From Naasia sp. SYSU D00057 (GTDB lineage: Bacteria; Actinomycetota; Actinomycetes; Actinomycetales; Microbacteriaceae): a stretch of DNA of 64,000 nt. Made by a program: the position numbers and the translations under genes. The notes below the pieces were generated by a model. That model ran no database searches. It worked only from the letters and a program-made list of their open reading frames with translations, and had not been told where the DNA came from. Where the stretch lies: the NCBI RefSeq assembly GCF_017916505.1, contig NZ_JAFMSZ010000001.1, positions 310,001 through 374,000 of the forward strand. Direction: 5' to 3'. Shown here in pieces: positions 17,531-26,852 of the stretch. Position 1 is the stretch's first letter. The number at the start of each line of letters is the position of its first letter.

Positions 17531-18348
17531 GATCGGCGAAGGGGCTCGTCAAGGGAGTCGCCGTCGTCGACCTGCTTGCGGGCAGCCCTCGGCCGCTGCG
17601 CCTGACCGACATCGGCCAGCGGACCGGGCTGCCGCATGCGACCGCGGTTCGGCTCGTGGACGTGCTCGTGGAGTTGGGCGTTGTCCGCCTCGACGGCCAA
17701 AACCTCTATCGCCTGGGGCCCCGGGTGGCGGGCTGGGGGCAGGCGTTCCTCGATTCGTTCGACCTGACCCGGCTCGCGGCCGACATCCTCGACGGGCTCG
17801 TCGCCGAGACGAACGAGACCTGCTTCCTCGGCGTGCTCGACCGCGACTCCGTGCTCTATGTCGCCGCCGTCAGCAGCCCGCAGCCGGTGCGCCCGGCAGC
17901 GCGGACCGGATCGCGCAATCCGCTGCACTGCACCGGCATCGGCAAGGCGCTGCTCGCCTACACCTCCCCCGAGAAGCGGGCGGCGCTGCTCGCGGGCGAA
18001 CTGGTCCGGCGCACCGAGAACACGATCACCGACCGCGACGCCCTGGCCGCGGAGCTCGACCGCATCCGGAACCGCGGATACGCGACCGACGAGATCGAGA
18101 ACGAGGAGGGCGTCCGCTGCGTCGCGGCGCCCGTCCGGGACCATCACGGCGACGTGGTGGCCGCCATCTCGGTGTCCGCCCCCGCCTACCGGTTCTCGCA
18201 CGAAGACGTCCACCGGCTCGCCCCGCGCGTCGTCGCCGCGGCCGCCGAGCTGTCGGCCAGGGCCGGATACCGCGCAACCGCCTCCCCCGCATCCATCGAC
18301 TCCGCGGCCGACGACGCAGTCGTGCCGCAGGAAGGAACGACCACATGA
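17485..18348 (+). CDS. IclR-family transcriptional regulator
   Basis: This 287-residue protein has the IclR architecture. A winged helix-turn-helix sits at about 18-80 (LTDIGQRTGLPHATAVRLVDVLVELGVV). The effector-binding GAF-like domain follows at about 95-265, with NPLHCTGIGKALLAY and GVRCVAAPVRD. It heads an eleven-gene catabolic operon and overlaps the next gene by 4 nt, so it most likely controls that operon in response to its substrate or an intermediate. ATG codons at 17485 and 17494 are both possible starts; neither has a clear ribosome-binding site. The start region carries an 11-bp inverted repeat that may be its own operator. Confidence 0.85.
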   Translation: MDTMSGSVLDLSSISGSAKGLVKGVAVVDLLAGSPRPLRLTDIGQRTGLPHATAVRLVDVLVELGVVRLDGQNLYRLGPRVAGWGQAFLDSFDLTRLAADILDGLVAETNETCFLGVLDRDSVLYVAAVSSPQPVRPAARTGSRNPLHCTGIGKALLAYTSPEKRAALLAGELVRRTENTITDRDALAAELDRIRNRGYATDEIENEEGVRCVAAPVRDHHGDVVAAISVSAPAYRFSHEDVHRLAPRVVAAAAELSARAGYRATASPASIDSAADDAVVPQEGTTT

Positions 18349-18824
18349 CCACCACCACGCAGGACGAGAGCTGGCGCGGGAAGATCGGCGTCCTCAAGAA
18401 CGAGGAGCTCGACCAGTTCCTCGCCGAGGGGATCATCGCTCGGCTCGCCTGCCTCGACGGCAACGGCTGGCCCTACGTCGTGCCCTGCTGGCACGAGTGG
18501 GACGGCAGCTCCTTCTGGGTCGTGCCGCGCAGGAAGTCCGCCTGGGCCGAGTACCTCGCCGGCGACGAACGGTGCGCCATCACCGTCGACGAGGCCGCCG
18601 GCCAGCGGAAGGTCGCCGCACAGTGCAAGGCGGTGCTCATGGAGGAGCCGAACGTCGGCGGCGCCTGGGTCCCGATCGCCGAGCGGATGTCCCTCCGCTA
18701 CCTCGGCGAGCACGGCCTCCAGTACTTCGAGCCCACCCGCGACAAGCCCCGCTGGCTCTTCCGCCTCGACCCGATCAACATGCAGACCTGGCAGGGCGTC
18801 GAGTGGGCCGAGAAGTACAAGTGA
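18345..18824 (+). CDS. Pyridoxamine 5'-phosphate oxidase-like FMN-binding protein
   Basis: This 159-residue protein has a flavin split-barrel pattern: LDQFLAEGIIARLACLDGNGWPYVVPCWHEWDG at the N-terminus, then VVPRRKSAWAEYL and CAITVDE. The PPOX-like family binds FMN or F420, and many members have unassigned reductase or oxidase roles. The ATG overlaps the iclR stop (ATGA at 18345-18348), so it is translationally coupled to the regulator and probably serves the same pathway. The specific reaction is not evident. Confidence 0.75.
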   Translation: MTTTTQDESWRGKIGVLKNEELDQFLAEGIIARLACLDGNGWPYVVPCWHEWDGSSFWVVPRRKSAWAEYLAGDERCAITVDEAAGQRKVAAQCKAVLMEEPNVGGAWVPIAERMSLRYLGEHGLQYFEPTRDKPRWLFRLDPINMQTWQGVEWAEKYK

Positions 18825-18860
18825 CACGCACCGACCGACAGCCCCGGTGAGGACGAGCCA

Positions 18861-20069
18861 GTGACCGATGTGATCGAGCTCGCGCAACGGCTCGTCCGGA
18901 CGCCCAGCCCGGTGCTGGACGGGGACGAGGTCGCGGTCGCCGGCGTGATCACAGAGGCACTGGCCGAGGCCGGGCTCCCGGCCCCGCAGGTCATCGCGAA
19001 GGAGGCGTCCCGGCCGAACCTCCTCACCACGGTCGGCTTCGGGCCGGGCGGATCGCACCTCGTCCTCTCCGGGCACCTCGACACGAAGCCGGTCGGCGCC
19101 GCGCAGTGGACCGTCGACCCGTTCGGCGCCGACATCGACGGCGACCGGCTCTACGGGCTCGGCTCCGCGGACATGAAGGCGGCCGTCGCCGCCATGGTGG
19201 TCGCCGCGGGCGAAGTCGTCCGCGGAGCAGAGCTCGCCTCCGGGAAGCTGAGCCTGCTCTTCACCGCGGACGAGGAGAACGGCGCCGAGTACGGGGCGAA
19301 GCACGTCGCCGAGGTGCTCGACCTCGACGCCGACGGCCTCGTCATCGGCGAGCCGGGCGGCATCCGCGACGACTACGACAGCCTGCACGTCGTCAGTCGC
19401 GGCCTCGGCCGCTTCACCGTAACCGCCCGCGGCGTCCAGGGGCACTCAAGCCTCTCCGCCATCTTCGACCGGCGGAATGCCGGCGCCGACCTCGCCGACG
19501 CCGTCTCGGCCCTGCGGCGGTCCGTCGATGTCGCGATCCCCGCCGACGAGGACGGGCTCCGGGACTGGGCCGCCACCGTCAATCCCGGCCTCACCTACCG
19601 GGGCGGCTGGGGATACGGGGTGCTCCCCGAGCGGATGACGGCCACCGTCGAGGTGCGGACCCTCCCGGGCATGACGGATGAGCGGCTGCTCGGCGATCTC
19701 CGCTCCGCGATCGAGCCGTGGCGGCAGGAGTCGGGTGCCCACGTCGACGTCGACTTCGACGACGCCCCGCACCACTGGATCGACGGCACCCGGGTCCGCG
19801 GCGACGACCGCCTCGTCCAGGCCGTGCAGCGGGCCATGGAGGCCACCCTCGGGCACGCGGCCCCGCTCTCCGTCTTCCCGGGCACCACGGACACGAGCTG
19901 GTTCGCCCGCACCGGGATCCCCTCGCTGCCCGCCCTCGGCCCCGGACTTCTCGCCCGCGCGCACGGTGCCGACGAGTGGGTGTCGGTCGCCGCGGTCCGG
20001 AAGAGCGTCGACCTCTACCGCTCGCTCATCGAAGGCTTCTGCACCTCCCCCCGAGAGGACCGCGCATGA
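18861..20069 (+). CDS. M20-family metallohydrolase (ArgE/DapE-like)
   Basis: This 402-residue M20 amidohydrolase has LSGHLDTKPVG (metal ligand H and catalytic D), GLGSADMKAAVAAM (bridging D), FTADEENGAEYG (catalytic EE), and a central dimerisation lid domain. Family members hydrolyse N-acyl amino acids or dipeptides using two zinc ions. The GTG start at 18861 has a GAGGA-like site upstream. It overlaps the downstream permease by 4 nt (ATGA). In this operon it could release an amine or an acyl group from the imported substrate before the aminotransferase acts. Confidence 0.85.
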   Translation: MTDVIELAQRLVRTPSPVLDGDEVAVAGVITEALAEAGLPAPQVIAKEASRPNLLTTVGFGPGGSHLVLSGHLDTKPVGAAQWTVDPFGADIDGDRLYGLGSADMKAAVAAMVVAAGEVVRGAELASGKLSLLFTADEENGAEYGAKHVAEVLDLDADGLVIGEPGGIRDDYDSLHVVSRGLGRFTVTARGVQGHSSLSAIFDRRNAGADLADAVSALRRSVDVAIPADEDGLRDWAATVNPGLTYRGGWGYGVLPERMTATVEVRTLPGMTDERLLGDLRSAIEPWRQESGAHVDVDFDDAPHHWIDGTRVRGDDRLVQAVQRAMEATLGHAAPLSVFPGTTDTSWFARTGIPSLPALGPGLLARAHGADEWVSVAAVRKSVDLYRSLIEGFCTSPREDRA

Positions 20070-21088
20070 CCGCCGCGCCCGCCGCACCCACCAGGGCTCC
20101 CTCCGCCCGCCTCGCCCGTATCTCCGGCGTCGTCGCGCCGCTGACCGGGCTCGTGCTCGTGCTGGTGCTCGCCGCGGTCACGACGCCGCAGTTCTACTCG
20201 CTCGAAGTGGCGCGGCTCGTGATGTTCCAGATCGGCCTCATCGGCATCGCCGCGCTCGGTCAGACCCTCGTGCTGCTCGTCGGCGGCATCGACCTCTCCA
20301 TCAGCGGCGTGATGGCGCTCACCTCGGTGGTGCTCGCCACGTACAGCGCGGGCAGCGACAGCCGGCTCCTCGTCGGCGTCGTCCTCGCGGTGCTCGCGGG
20401 CCTCGCCGTCGGCCTCGTCAACGCGGGGCTCGTCGTGCTGCGCAACGTGCCGCCGTTCGTCGCGACCTTCGCGTCCTTCGTGCTCATCCAGGGCGTCATC
20501 ATCGCCTGGACCCGCGGCGCGCCCTCCGGCAACATCCCCGACGCCCTCGGCTGGCTCGGCGGCGGCCGGATCTGGGAGATCCCGGTCCCGCTCGTCGTCT
20601 TCGCCGTGCTCGCGCTGGTCGCCGGGATCGCGCTCGGCCGCACCACCGCGGGGCGGCGCGTCTACTCCACTGGGCTCAACCGCGAGGCCGCGCGGATGTC
20701 CGGCATCCGCACGGGGATCGTCATCGCGTCCTGCTACATCCTCTCCTCGCTTGCCGGCGTGCTCGCCGGTCTCATCAACTCCAGCTTCATCGGCTTCGTT
20801 GACGCGGCACTGGTGCGCAGCCTCGACCTCGACTCCATCGCCGCGGCGGTGATCGGCGGCATCGCGCTGACCGGCGGCAAGGGCCGCATCTCGCAGACGG
20901 TGCTGGGCGTGGTGCTGCTCGCCGCGCTGCTGACCTGGCTGATCCAGCTCGGCGCCGGCGGCGGAGCGCAGCTCGTGGTCTCCGGCGGCGTCATCCTGCT
21001 CGCCGTGTTCCTGCAGAACCGCGGACTCGGCCTCCTCTCCCCCAGAGCCCGAACCACCAGAGCAACACCGAGAAAGGGAAAGCAATGA
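20066..21088 (+). CDS. Ribose-type ABC transporter permease
   Basis: This 340-residue integral membrane protein is of the RbsC/BPD_transp_2 family, with about eight to ten hydrophobic helices. The family signature is ALGQTLVLLVGGIDLSISGVMALTS, with GRTTAGRRVYSTGLNREAARMSGI as the coupling region and AAAVIGGIALTGGKGRI near the end. ATG at 20066 overlaps the M20 stop. Together with the permease at 23825, the binding protein at 21085 and the ATPase at 22332, it forms a heteromeric-permease importer for a sugar-like substrate. Confidence 0.88.
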   Translation: MTAAPAAPTRAPSARLARISGVVAPLTGLVLVLVLAAVTTPQFYSLEVARLVMFQIGLIGIAALGQTLVLLVGGIDLSISGVMALTSVVLATYSAGSDSRLLVGVVLAVLAGLAVGLVNAGLVVLRNVPPFVATFASFVLIQGVIIAWTRGAPSGNIPDALGWLGGGRIWEIPVPLVVFAVLALVAGIALGRTTAGRRVYSTGLNREAARMSGIRTGIVIASCYILSSLAGVLAGLINSSFIGFVDAALVRSLDLDSIAAAVIGGIALTGGKGRISQTVLGVVLLAALLTWLIQLGAGGGAQLVVSGGVILLAVFLQNRGLGLLSPRARTTRATPRKGKQ

Positions 21089-22299
21089 CGAACACAGCGT
21101 TCCGACGGGCACGATCCCGCCGGATTCTGGCCGCCGCCGTCGGCTTCGCGACGCTCGTCGCGGTCGCCGGCTGCAGCGCCGAGCAGGAAGGCGCCGGTTC
21201 CGGCGGAGGCGGCGGCACCGGCGCGGCCGAGGACTGCATCAACGCCGAGGAGGCGCAGGCCACCTACGAGGAGTCGTGGAGCTCCGTCGCCGAGGCGTTC
21301 GGACTCTCCGAGCTCACCCCCGTCGAGGAGGAGGTGTGCGAGGTCGACCCGGAGACGTGGGCGGCCGAGCCGAAGCAGGGCGACGCCTACCGCATCGCCT
21401 TCGCCGCCCAGGGACCGACCAACTCGTGGGGCGTCCTCAGCGAGGAGGCGTTCAACTACCACGCGGAGGAACTCGGGGTCGACGTGCTCTACGCCGCCGC
21501 CAACGGCGACGCCACCCAGCAGGTGGACAACATCCAGCAGCTCGCGAGCCAGGACCCCGACGCGATGGTCGTCGTGCCGATGGGCGAGGGCATCGCGGGA
21601 CAGGTGCAGGCGGCGGTGTCCCAGGGCATCCCGGTCGTGCTCTGCTCCGGCATCCTGCCCGAGTCGAGCCAGGCGGTGTCGACGGTGACGCGGCAGTACG
21701 ACCTCCTCGGCACGGCGTACGCCGAGTGGATCGCGCAGGAGCTCGGCGGCGAGGGGCAGGTGGCCATCCTGTCCGGCCTCGCCGGAGTGCCGACGGCCGA
21801 GTACCAGAAGGCGGCCGCCGAGGCGACGTTCGAGAAGTACCCGGACATCGAGGTCGTGACCACCCAGTACACCGAGTGGTCGCCGACCGTGGCCAAGACG
21901 GTGGCGCAGAACCTGATCGCCAGCTACCCGGACCTCGACGCGATCTGGTCGGACTCCGGCTACGGCGCGATCGGCGTCGTGCAGGCCTACCAGGAGGCCG
22001 GGCTGCCGGTGCCGCCGATCACCGGCGACGCGGTGAACGACTTCCTGCTCGCCACTCAGGGAACCGACGTCCGCTACGCGCTCTCGACGTTCCCGCCGGA
22101 GATGAGCAGCACGTGCCTCGACACTGCGATGGACCTCCTGAACGGCGAGCCCGTGCTCAACAAGGTCTACATCGACTCGCCGAGCTTCACCAACGAGGAG
22201 GGCGAGCAGTACGTCCGCGAGGACTGCGACGGAGGCCTCCTGGTCCCCACGAGCGCCCCCGAGGACCTGCTCGTCGAGCTCGGGATGTGCCAGGCCTGA
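21085..22299 (+). CDS. ABC sugar-type substrate-binding lipoprotein
   Basis: This 404-residue exported protein has an arginine-rich N-terminus, a hydrophobic stretch and the lipobox VAVAGCS (Cys about 32), so it should be lipid-anchored outside the membrane. The mature part is a periplasmic-binding-protein type 1 fold (Peripla_BP_4-like): YRIAFAAQGPTNSWGVLSEEAF, DNIQQLASQDPDAMVVVPMG, GQVAILSGLAGVPTAEYQKAAAE, and DAIWSDSGYGAIGVVQAY. A Gly/Ser-rich linker follows the lipobox. Its ligand determines the operon's substrate, but the sequence alone does not reveal it. It overlaps the permease gene by 4 nt. Confidence 0.87.
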   Translation: MTNTAFRRARSRRILAAAVGFATLVAVAGCSAEQEGAGSGGGGGTGAAEDCINAEEAQATYEESWSSVAEAFGLSELTPVEEEVCEVDPETWAAEPKQGDAYRIAFAAQGPTNSWGVLSEEAFNYHAEELGVDVLYAAANGDATQQVDNIQQLASQDPDAMVVVPMGEGIAGQVQAAVSQGIPVVLCSGILPESSQAVSTVTRQYDLLGTAYAEWIAQELGGEGQVAILSGLAGVPTAEYQKAAAEATFEKYPDIEVVTTQYTEWSPTVAKTVAQNLIASYPDLDAIWSDSGYGAIGVVQAYQEAGLPVPPITGDAVNDFLLATQGTDVRYALSTFPPEMSSTCLDTAMDLLNGEPVLNKVYIDSPSFTNEEGEQYVREDCDGGLLVPTSAPEDLLVELGMCQA

Positions 22300-22331
22300 T
22301 CGACCGCTGACCCGACGGAACGGAGAGCCTG

Positions 22332-23828
22332 ATGGTGCCAGCCATCGCGCTGGGTGCCCGGGAAGTGACGAAGTCCTTCCCGGGCGTCCGGGCCCTCGCG
22401 GGCGTCACCTTCGCGGTGGCGCCCGGGCGGGTGCACGCCCTGCTGGGCGAGAACGGCGCGGGCAAGTCGACGCTCATCAAGATCCTCACCGGCGACCAGA
22501 CCCCCGACAGCGGGACCGTCGTGGTCGCCGACGAGGAGGTGAGCTTCGGCAGCCCCCGGGACGCGCTCGCCCGCGGCGTGACGCCCGTCTACCAGGAGCT
22601 GACGGTGCTCCCGGAGATGACGGTGCTCGACAACGTGATGATGGGCCACGAGTCCGCCCGCCGCGGCGTGCTGCGGCTGCGCGAGCAGCGCGAGCACGCC
22701 CGGCGGGCCCTCGAGCGGGTCGACCTCGGCGGCCTCGACCTCGGCACCATCGCCGGCGACCTCTCCCTCGCGAACCAGCAGCTGATCGAGATCGCCCGGG
22801 CGCTCGTCCGGCGCAGCAACGTGCTGATCCTGGACGAGCCCTCCGCGGTCCTCTCCGGCGACAAGCTCGAGGCCCTGCACTCCGTCGTCCGCTCCATCGC
22901 GGCGGAGGGGACGGCCGTCGTCTACATCACCCACCTCCTCGACGAGGTCCGCCTGCTCGCCGACGACGTCACCGTGCTGCGCGACGGCACGCTTGTTTCG
23001 ACGGGGCCGGCCGTCGATTACCCGATGGAGCGCATCGTCCGGGAGATGGTCGGACGGCAGGTCGACTCCGTCTTCCCCGATCCCGCTCCCCCGCGCGACG
23101 AGGTGGTGCTCACCGTGTCGGACCTGGTGCCGCGGGGCGCCGAGGTCGCGCCGGTCAGCCTCGAGCTGCGCGCCGGGGAGATCGTCGGCCTCGCGGGGCT
23201 CGTCGGGTCCGGTCGCTCGCGGCTGCTCAAGACGCTCGCCGGCGTGCGCGGCCGCGGCGAGGGCACCGTCGCGGTTGAGGGCCGGCCGCTGCGGCCCTCG
23301 CTCGGCGCCACCATCGACGCGGGCGTGGTGCTCGTGCCCGAGGAGCGCAAGCGCGACGGCCTCGTGCTCGACCTGCCCGTCAGCCAGAACTGCACCCTCA
23401 CCGCGCTCCGCTCGATCAGCACGGCCGGCTGGGTCGACGGCGGCAGGGAGAAGGCCGCGTTCGCCGAGGAGCGTGAGCGGCTCGGCATCCGCGCCGCCGG
23501 CGGCGACCAGCTCGCCCGCCAGCTCTCCGGCGGCAACCAGCAGAAGATCGTCATCGCCAAGTGGCTGCGGGTCTCGCCCCGCGTGCTGCTGCTCGACGAG
23601 CCGACCCGCGGCGTGGACGTGGGGGCCAAGAGCGAGATCTACCGGATCATCACCGAGCTCGCCGCGAACGGGATGGCGATCCTCCTCGCCTCGAGCGAGC
23701 TGCCCGAGGTGATCGGCCTCTCGCACCGGGTGCTCGTCTTCAAGGACGGAGCCGTCGTCGGCGACATCCCGCGCAACCCCGACGCCGCCGAGCAGATCAT
23801 GCACCTCGCGTTGGGAACCGAATCATGA
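22332..23828 (+). CDS. Ribose-type ABC transporter ATPase (two nucleotide-binding domains)
   Basis: This 498-residue RbsA-type ATPase has tandem nucleotide-binding domains. The first has Walker A GENGAGKST, signature LSLANQQ and Walker B ILDEPSAVL. The second has GLVGSGRSRLL, LSGGNQQKIVIAKWL and LLDEPTRGVDVG. Two fused domains are normal in carbohydrate uptake type 2 systems and serve both permeases of the operon. It overlaps the downstream permease by 4 nt. The start ATG follows GGAACGGAGAG. Confidence 0.9.
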   Translation: MVPAIALGAREVTKSFPGVRALAGVTFAVAPGRVHALLGENGAGKSTLIKILTGDQTPDSGTVVVADEEVSFGSPRDALARGVTPVYQELTVLPEMTVLDNVMMGHESARRGVLRLREQREHARRALERVDLGGLDLGTIAGDLSLANQQLIEIARALVRRSNVLILDEPSAVLSGDKLEALHSVVRSIAAEGTAVVYITHLLDEVRLLADDVTVLRDGTLVSTGPAVDYPMERIVREMVGRQVDSVFPDPAPPRDEVVLTVSDLVPRGAEVAPVSLELRAGEIVGLAGLVGSGRSRLLKTLAGVRGRGEGTVAVEGRPLRPSLGATIDAGVVLVPEERKRDGLVLDLPVSQNCTLTALRSISTAGWVDGGREKAAFAEERERLGIRAAGGDQLARQLSGGNQQKIVIAKWLRVSPRVLLLDEPTRGVDVGAKSEIYRIITELAANGMAILLASSELPEVIGLSHRVLVFKDGAVVGDIPRNPDAAEQIMHLALGTES

Positions 23829-24808
23829 CCGCCACCACCCCCGCCCCGGCCGTCGCCCCGACGCGGCCCCGACCCAACTGGGTCGCCGTCGCCGTGCGCC
23901 GCGGCGCCGCGGTCTGGGTGATCGTCGCCGCGCTCGTCCTCGTCCTGTCCGTGCTGCGCGGCGGGAGCTTCTGGAGCACCGGCAACCTCGCCGCGCTTCT
24001 CACCTCCGCCGTGGTGCTCGGCCTCGTCTCGCTCGGCCAGCACACCGTGATCCTCTCCGGCGGCATCGACCTCTCGGTCGGGGCCATGGTGACGATCACG
24101 ACCCTGCTCACGGCGGTGCTCATCGACGGCTACCCGATCCGGACCGCACCCGTCCTGATCGGGATGCTGGTGCTCGGCGCCCTGATCGGCGCCCTCAACG
24201 GCGTGCTCATCACCCTGCTCGGGATGCCGCCGTTCATCGTCACGCTCGGCATGCTCTACCTGGTGAACGGCGCCGCGCTGTGGATCAGCAGCACGCCGGC
24301 GGGCCGGGTCACGTCGATCCTCTCCGAGTTCGCGTTCGGGCGGATCGGGCCCATCCCCTACACCTTCCTCGTGCTCGTCCTCGCCGTGGTCGCGATGTGG
24401 TTCCTGCTCAACCGCACGGTGTGGGGCAAGCAGGTCTTCGCGGTCGGCGGCGACCTGCACTCGGCCCGCGCCGCGGGCATCGACACGACCCGGGTGCTGC
24501 TCGGGGTCTACATCGCCTCCGGGCTGCTCGCGGCGATCGCCGGCATCCTGCTCGCCTCGCGCTCCTCGGTCGGCTCGCCGACAGCGGGCGCCGGCCTCGA
24601 GCTGTCCGCGATCACCGTCGTCGTGATCGGCGGCACGTCGCTCCTCGGCGGCCGCGGCACGCTGCTCGGCACGATGGGCGGCGTCGCCCTGCTGTCGCTG
24701 ATCACGAACTCGATCACGCTGCTGCAGTTCCCGTCGACGATCACCGACCTCATCCGGGGCATCATCATCATCGCCGCCGTCGCGATCTTCGTCGCCAAGC
24801 GGAGGTGA
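23825..24808 (+). CDS. Ribose-type ABC transporter permease
   Basis: This is a 327-residue second permease of the importer. It carries SLGQHTVILSGGIDLSVGAMVTI, GMPPFIVTLGMLYLVNG, GKQVFAVGGDLHSARAAGI and VIGGTSLLGGRGTLLGTMGG, all typical of RbsC-like proteins. ATG at 23825 overlaps the ATPase stop. Having two different permeases implies a heterodimeric channel. The extreme 3' end contains the ribosome-binding site (GGAGG, 24801-24805) of the next gene. Confidence 0.88.
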   Translation: MTATTPAPAVAPTRPRPNWVAVAVRRGAAVWVIVAALVLVLSVLRGGSFWSTGNLAALLTSAVVLGLVSLGQHTVILSGGIDLSVGAMVTITTLLTAVLIDGYPIRTAPVLIGMLVLGALIGALNGVLITLLGMPPFIVTLGMLYLVNGAALWISSTPAGRVTSILSEFAFGRIGPIPYTFLVLVLAVVAMWFLLNRTVWGKQVFAVGGDLHSARAAGIDTTRVLLGVYIASGLLAAIAGILLASRSSVGSPTAGAGLELSAITVVVIGGTSLLGGRGTLLGTMGGVALLSLITNSITLLQFPSTITDLIRGIIIIAAVAIFVAKRR

Positions 24809-24810
24809 GG

Positions 24811-25683
24811 GTGCCGCTCCGCATCGACGCGCACGCTCACGTCTTCGCCCCCGCCGCCGAGTCGCCGCGGGGCGTCGACGACCTCGCACCGCCGGAGCGC
24901 GCCGCGTCGATCGCGGACTATCGGGCCCGTCTCGCCGCGGAGGGCATCGACGGCGCCGTGCTCGTGCCCCTCGACGCGCACGACGAGTACGTCGCCGGCG
25001 TCCTTCCGGAGCTGCCGCCGACGTTCGCGGCGGTCGCGGTAGCCTCCCCGGCCGAGCAGGGGCGGACGGACGCGGATCCGGTCGCCGCCCTCGTCCGCCG
25101 GCGGGAGCGATTCCCGTTCCGGGCGCTGCGGACGATGTGGCTCGGCGAGCCGGGCAAGTCCCTGCGGGAGTCGCCGATGTGGCCGGTGCTCCAGCACCTC
25201 GAGGCCGAGGGCCTCGCCCTGTGGAGCTACCTCCCTCCGGACCAAGCGGGCCACCTCGACGAGCTCGGCACGCTCCTCCCGGACCTCGCGGTCGTGCTCA
25301 ACCACCTCGGCTTCGCCCCGCACGACATGCGGGTCGACGAGCACCGGCGCCCCCGCTTTCCCGATCCGCTGCCAGAGGCGGAGCTCCGGCGCATCGAGGC
25401 CCTCGCCGGGCATCCGCGGTTCTTGCTCATGTTCTCCGGGCACTACGCGCTGTCCGCCGAGGCCTACCCCTACCCGGACCTGCACGCCGCCGGTCGCCGG
25501 CTCGTGTCGGCGTTCGGTCCCGAGCGCACGCTCTGGGGCTCCGACTCGCCCTGGATCGACGACGAGCCCGGCTACGGCGCGACATCCCTGATCGTCGAGC
25601 TCGCCCTTCCCGACCTGTCGCCGGCCGAGCGGGATGCCGTCCTCGGCGGCACCGCCGCCCGGCTCCTCTCCCTGTCCCCCTGA
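24811..25683 (+). CDS. Amidohydrolase family 2 (TIM-barrel) hydrolase
   Basis: This 290-residue protein is of the amidohydrolase-related (PF04909-like) family. It has the N-terminal metal motif RIDAHAHVF, a mid-sequence NHLGF, and the C-terminal LWGSDSPW catalytic aspartate region. Such enzymes act as lactonases, decarboxylases or hydrolases. In sugar-acid operons they often open a lactone, which would suit a pathway that ends in a 2-keto-3-deoxy acid. The GTG at 24811 was preferred over the in-frame GTG at 24805 because GGAGG sits 5 nt upstream of it. Confidence 0.8.
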   Translation: MPLRIDAHAHVFAPAAESPRGVDDLAPPERAASIADYRARLAAEGIDGAVLVPLDAHDEYVAGVLPELPPTFAAVAVASPAEQGRTDADPVAALVRRRERFPFRALRTMWLGEPGKSLRESPMWPVLQHLEAEGLALWSYLPPDQAGHLDELGTLLPDLAVVLNHLGFAPHDMRVDEHRRPRFPDPLPEAELRRIEALAGHPRFLLMFSGHYALSAEAYPYPDLHAAGRRLVSAFGPERTLWGSDSPWIDDEPGYGATSLIVELALPDLSPAERDAVLGGTAARLLSLSP

Positions 25684-25706
25684 TCCGCTAGGAGCCTCCC
25701 GCCCTC

Positions 25707-26852
25707 ATGCCTCTCGTCACCCCTGGAGCCGACCAGATGCCCCGCTCGGGCATCCGCCGCGTGATGGATGCGGCGTGGGCGTCCGGCAGGCCCTTCATCG
25801 GCATGCACGTCGGCGAGCCGAGCTTCACGCCGCCCGACCACGTGATCCGCGCGGCCGAGGAGGCCTACGAGCGCGGCGACACCCACTACGTGGCGAACGC
25901 CGGCGTTCCGGCACTGCGGGAGGCTCTCGCGGTGAAGCTGCGCGAGAGTAACGGCATCGAGGCGGACCCCGCCCAGGTCATCGTGAGCGCCGGCGGGGCG
26001 CAGGCGCTGCACCTCGCGCTCTCGATGACCGTCGCCGCCGGCGACGAGGTGCTCATCCCCGACCCCGGCTGGCCCAACTACGCGATGGCGGTCGGCCTGC
26101 TGCAGGCCACGCCCGTGCGCTACCGGCTCACGCCCGAGCAGGGGTTTGTTCCCCGCGTTGACGAGCTCCTGGCCCTGATGACTCCGAGGACGAGGGTGAT
26201 CATCCTCAACAGCCCCTCGAATCCCCTCGGCACGGTGGTCCCCGGCGACGTCATCGAGGAGCTCGTCCGGTTCGCCGAGCGCAACGACATCTGGCTGCTC
26301 TCCGACGAGTGCTACGACGCCCTCACCTACGGCGTCGAGCACGTCTCCCCCGCCCGGTTCGACCGCAGCGGGGTCGTCCTGTCGGCCTTCTCGTTCTCGA
26401 AGACCTACGCGATGACGGGAGTCCGAGTGGGCTACCTCGTGACCCCGCCGGAGGTGGCCGCCACCGCCGCGAAGCTGCAGGAGCCGATGATCGCCTGCGT
26501 CAACGCGCCCGCGCAGGCCGCGGCGGTGGCGGCCCTCACCGGTCCACAGGACCAGGTCGAGTTCATGCGCAGCTCCTACGCGGAGCGCCGCGAGCTCGCC
26601 ATGGCGAAGCTGACCGAGGTCGGCATCCCGTTCGTGGAGCCCCGCGGCGCCTTCTACATCTGGGTCGACGTGAGCGCCCGGACCGGTGGCAGTGTCGAGG
26701 ACTGGGCGGTCCGCCTTCTCGAAAGGCACCAGGTGGCCGTCGCGCCCGGCACCGCGTTCGGCGCGGGCGGCGAAGGCTGGGCGCGCCTGTCGCTCGCCGC
26801 CGACGGCGACGACATCGTCCGCGGCATCGAACGGATCGGAGAGATGGAATGA
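25707..26852 (+). CDS. PLP-dependent class I/II aminotransferase
   Basis: This 381-residue fold-type I aminotransferase shows SAGGAQALHLAL (phosphate-binding loop), IILNSPSNPLG, LLSDECYDAL (conserved Asp and Tyr), and the Schiff-base lysine motif SFSKTYAMTGVRVGYL, plus an R near the C-terminus (WARLSLA). It overlaps the aldolase gene by 4 nt. In the operon it could move the amino group from an imported amino sugar, amino acid or N-acyl derivative released by the M20 enzyme to an oxo-acid acceptor. The exact substrate is not evident. Confidence 0.87.
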   Translation: MPLVTPGADQMPRSGIRRVMDAAWASGRPFIGMHVGEPSFTPPDHVIRAAEEAYERGDTHYVANAGVPALREALAVKLRESNGIEADPAQVIVSAGGAQALHLALSMTVAAGDEVLIPDPGWPNYAMAVGLLQATPVRYRLTPEQGFVPRVDELLALMTPRTRVIILNSPSNPLGTVVPGDVIEELVRFAERNDIWLLSDECYDALTYGVEHVSPARFDRSGVVLSAFSFSKTYAMTGVRVGYLVTPPEVAATAAKLQEPMIACVNAPAQAAAVAALTGPQDQVEFMRSSYAERRELAMAKLTEVGIPFVEPRGAFYIWVDVSARTGGSVEDWAVRLLERHQVAVAPGTAFGAGGEGWARLSLAADGDDIVRGIERIGEME